Positions 63,108-64,000 of a DNA stretch of 64,000 bases are shown here, one piece after another. A program made the translations under genes and the position numbers. Origin of the DNA: Acetobacter orleanensis (lineage in GTDB: Bacteria; Pseudomonadota; Alphaproteobacteria; Acetobacterales; Acetobacteraceae); contig NZ_LHZV01000058.1 of assembly GCF_001581005.1 (NCBI RefSeq), positions 1-64,000 of the forward strand. The letters run 5' to 3'. Within the stretch, counting starts at the first letter, position 1. Each line of letters starts with the position of its first letter. Below the pieces are notes generated by a model. It saw only the letters and a list, made by a program, of their open reading frames with translations. It ran no database searches and had not been told where the DNA came from.

Positions 63108-64000
63108 TTACGCGCCGCGCCCTTGCTGAATGGCGGAGAGCAGCCAGCGCCCACCGCGGGAGGGTCGGGTAAAGGTCCAGAGTTCCGTTACCGTTATCGG
63201 AGCGGTCGAACTGCCTTCAATCACCTGACCGGTCGCGTTGGTCGTCAGGTCAATCAGGCTGTAGCGCATGGCAACAGTTGCATAATCCATGCCCGCTTCC
63301 TGCCAAGCTTCCGCCAAATCACCCTGAATGAAGTGAACGTCAGACACCACATTGCGGGCTCCCTGACTAGCCAGAGCGGCAAGCTGCTGGTTGAAGTAGG
63401 AAACCATTTCCGGCGTCGCCATCTGCTGGAGAGCCGGAATGTTCTGCTGGTTCCATGCTGTCTGGACATCCAGCAGCGTTTGCTGGAAGGCCTGATAGTC
63501 ACCACTGGTAATGGTCAGCGCAGCACCGCTGCTTGCGGGGAAGCCAGCAGGGGGAGTTGTGGGGGCCGGGCCGGATGCACCGGGATTAAGCGCAAAGCCA
63601 GACCCACCGGAGCGGGAACTGCTATTGCCGGAAAAACGGCGGACGAGCCACATCACGACCATGACAATCAGCCCGATCTGGATCAGCAGGCCGATAAAGC
63701 TGAACAGCCCGTGTACACCGCCCATAAAGCCGTGCCCGCTCAGTAAGCCAAACAGGCCAGCGCCCAGCATCCCCCCGGCAAAGCCAGACAAGAAGGGATG
63801 GCGAGCCACTGCGCCCCCCATCATGCCCCGGTTATAGGGCGCGCCATAAGTATTCTGGCCAGTAGACCCATTATAGCCCGGCGCGGCACCGCGCGGCGTG
63901 ATGGAGCGGTCCATGGGGGACGCACCATAAGGCGTGGTGCTGGTGGAGGGAGGTGCGCTCCACGTCCGGCTGCCACGGCTGCCCATGGAGCCTCCCTGAC
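63108..64000 (-). CDS. Tim44-like domain protein (N-terminus off window)
   Basis: At least 292 residues to the window edge. The frame stays open past the ATG at 63986 to 64000, and the Gly/Ser/Arg-rich segment here (QGGSMGSRGSRTWSAPP) is usually preceded by a signal peptide in this family, so the true start is probably beyond the edge. Gly-rich linker, membrane helices (FLSGFAGGMLGAGLFGLL and FSFIGLLIQIGLIVMVVMWLV) and a C-terminal Tim44 fold (WNQQNIPALQQMATPEMVSYFNQQL, ELWTFTRPSRGGRWLLSAIQ) are visible. Function in bacteria is poorly known. Confidence 0.85.
   Translation of the reverse strand, partial: QGGSMGSRGSRTWSAPPSTSTTPYGASPMDRSITPRGAAPGYNGSTGQNTYGAPYNRGMMGGAVARHPFLSGFAGGMLGAGLFGLLSGHGFMGGVHGLFSFIGLLIQIGLIVMVVMWLVRRFSGNSSSRSGGSGFALNPGASGPAPTTPPAGFPASSGAALTITSGDYQAFQQTLLDVQTAWNQQNIPALQQMATPEMVSYFNQQLAALASQGARNVVSDVHFIQGDLAEAWQEAGMDYATVAMRYSLIDLTTNATGQVIEGSSTAPITVTELWTFTRPSRGGRWLLSAIQQGRGA

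Noticed and set aside
1-64000. Mobile elements, prophage, defence islands or toxin-antitoxin pairs
   Set aside because: No transposase, integrase, phage structural, restriction or toxin-like genes were seen; every long gene belongs to a housekeeping or envelope family.

Overview
The window looks like ordinary chromosome of an acetic acid bacterium (Alphaproteobacteria, Acetobacteraceae, most likely Acetobacter or a close relative). Support comes from the alphaproteobacterial gene orders (yceD-rpmF-plsX-fabH-ihfA-merR; ffh-rpsP-rimM-trmD-rplS; yfgM-like/bamB/der), a MucR-type regulator, COQ9, an MbfA ferritin/VIT1 fusion, a PmtA phospholipid methyltransferase, a GntP gluconate permease, and only relics of an aa3-type cytochrome c oxidase locus. 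The species call is inference; no marker gene settles it. I see no insertion sequence, prophage, CRISPR array or rRNA. One tRNA (Pro, anticodon GGG) is present.

Layout. 1-11 kb: lpxB, then a minus-strand run heptosyltransferase-like / GT4 / asparagine synthase-like / ygfZ / hisI with overlapping stops and starts, then an envelope/GTPase run (TPR-like protein, bamB, der). 11-20 kb: gluconate permease, MFS exporter, gshA, rsmE, ubiA, a Fur-box-preceded mbfA and a LolA-like carrier. 20-26.4 kb: rarA, an RluA-family pseudouridine synthase, AsmA-family protein, ATP12 chaperone, a small membrane protein behind a cluster of inverted repeats, and a Spy/CpxP-like protein. 26.5-33.4 kb: the SRP/ribosome operon and leuCDB. 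33.5-41 kb: secreted prolyl oligopeptidase, rpsU, def-COQ9-marR, a two-component system, bamE. 41-50.8 kb: yceD-rpmF-plsX-fabH-ihfA-merR, tRNA-Pro, AI-2E-type permease, murJ, a DUF4130-UdgX fusion, ihfB and mucR. 51-58 kb: an AT-rich gap, manC, a LysR regulator, trxB, and an Lrp regulator translationally coupled to two glycosyltransferases. 58-64 kb: gshB, pmtA, a degenerate oxidase subunit I homologue with ctaB and a 45-residue CoxF-like protein, a small membrane protein and a Tim44-like protein cut by the window edge.

Themes: envelope building (LpxB, LPS glycosyltransferases, BamB, BamE, LolA, AsmA, MurJ, PmtA, ManC, ArnT-like transferase), translation (Ffh, S16, L19, S21, L32, RimM, TrmD, RsmE, Der, peptide deformylase), redox (GshA, GshB, TrxB, UbiA, COQ9, CtaB) and nucleoid/regulation (both IHF subunits, MucR, MarR, MerR, Lrp, LysR).

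The most unusual item is the protein at 60363-61622. By eye it is a heme-copper oxidase subunit I that has lost all copper-B ligands, the active-site Tyr and the high-spin heme His, but keeps both low-spin heme histidines. It sits in a stripped-down cta operon with heme O synthase. The next best leads are the stand-alone DUF4130-UdgX protein, the Fur-like box before mbfA, the five inverted repeats at 25463-25584, and the Lrp/GT2-GtrA/GT39 coupled operon.
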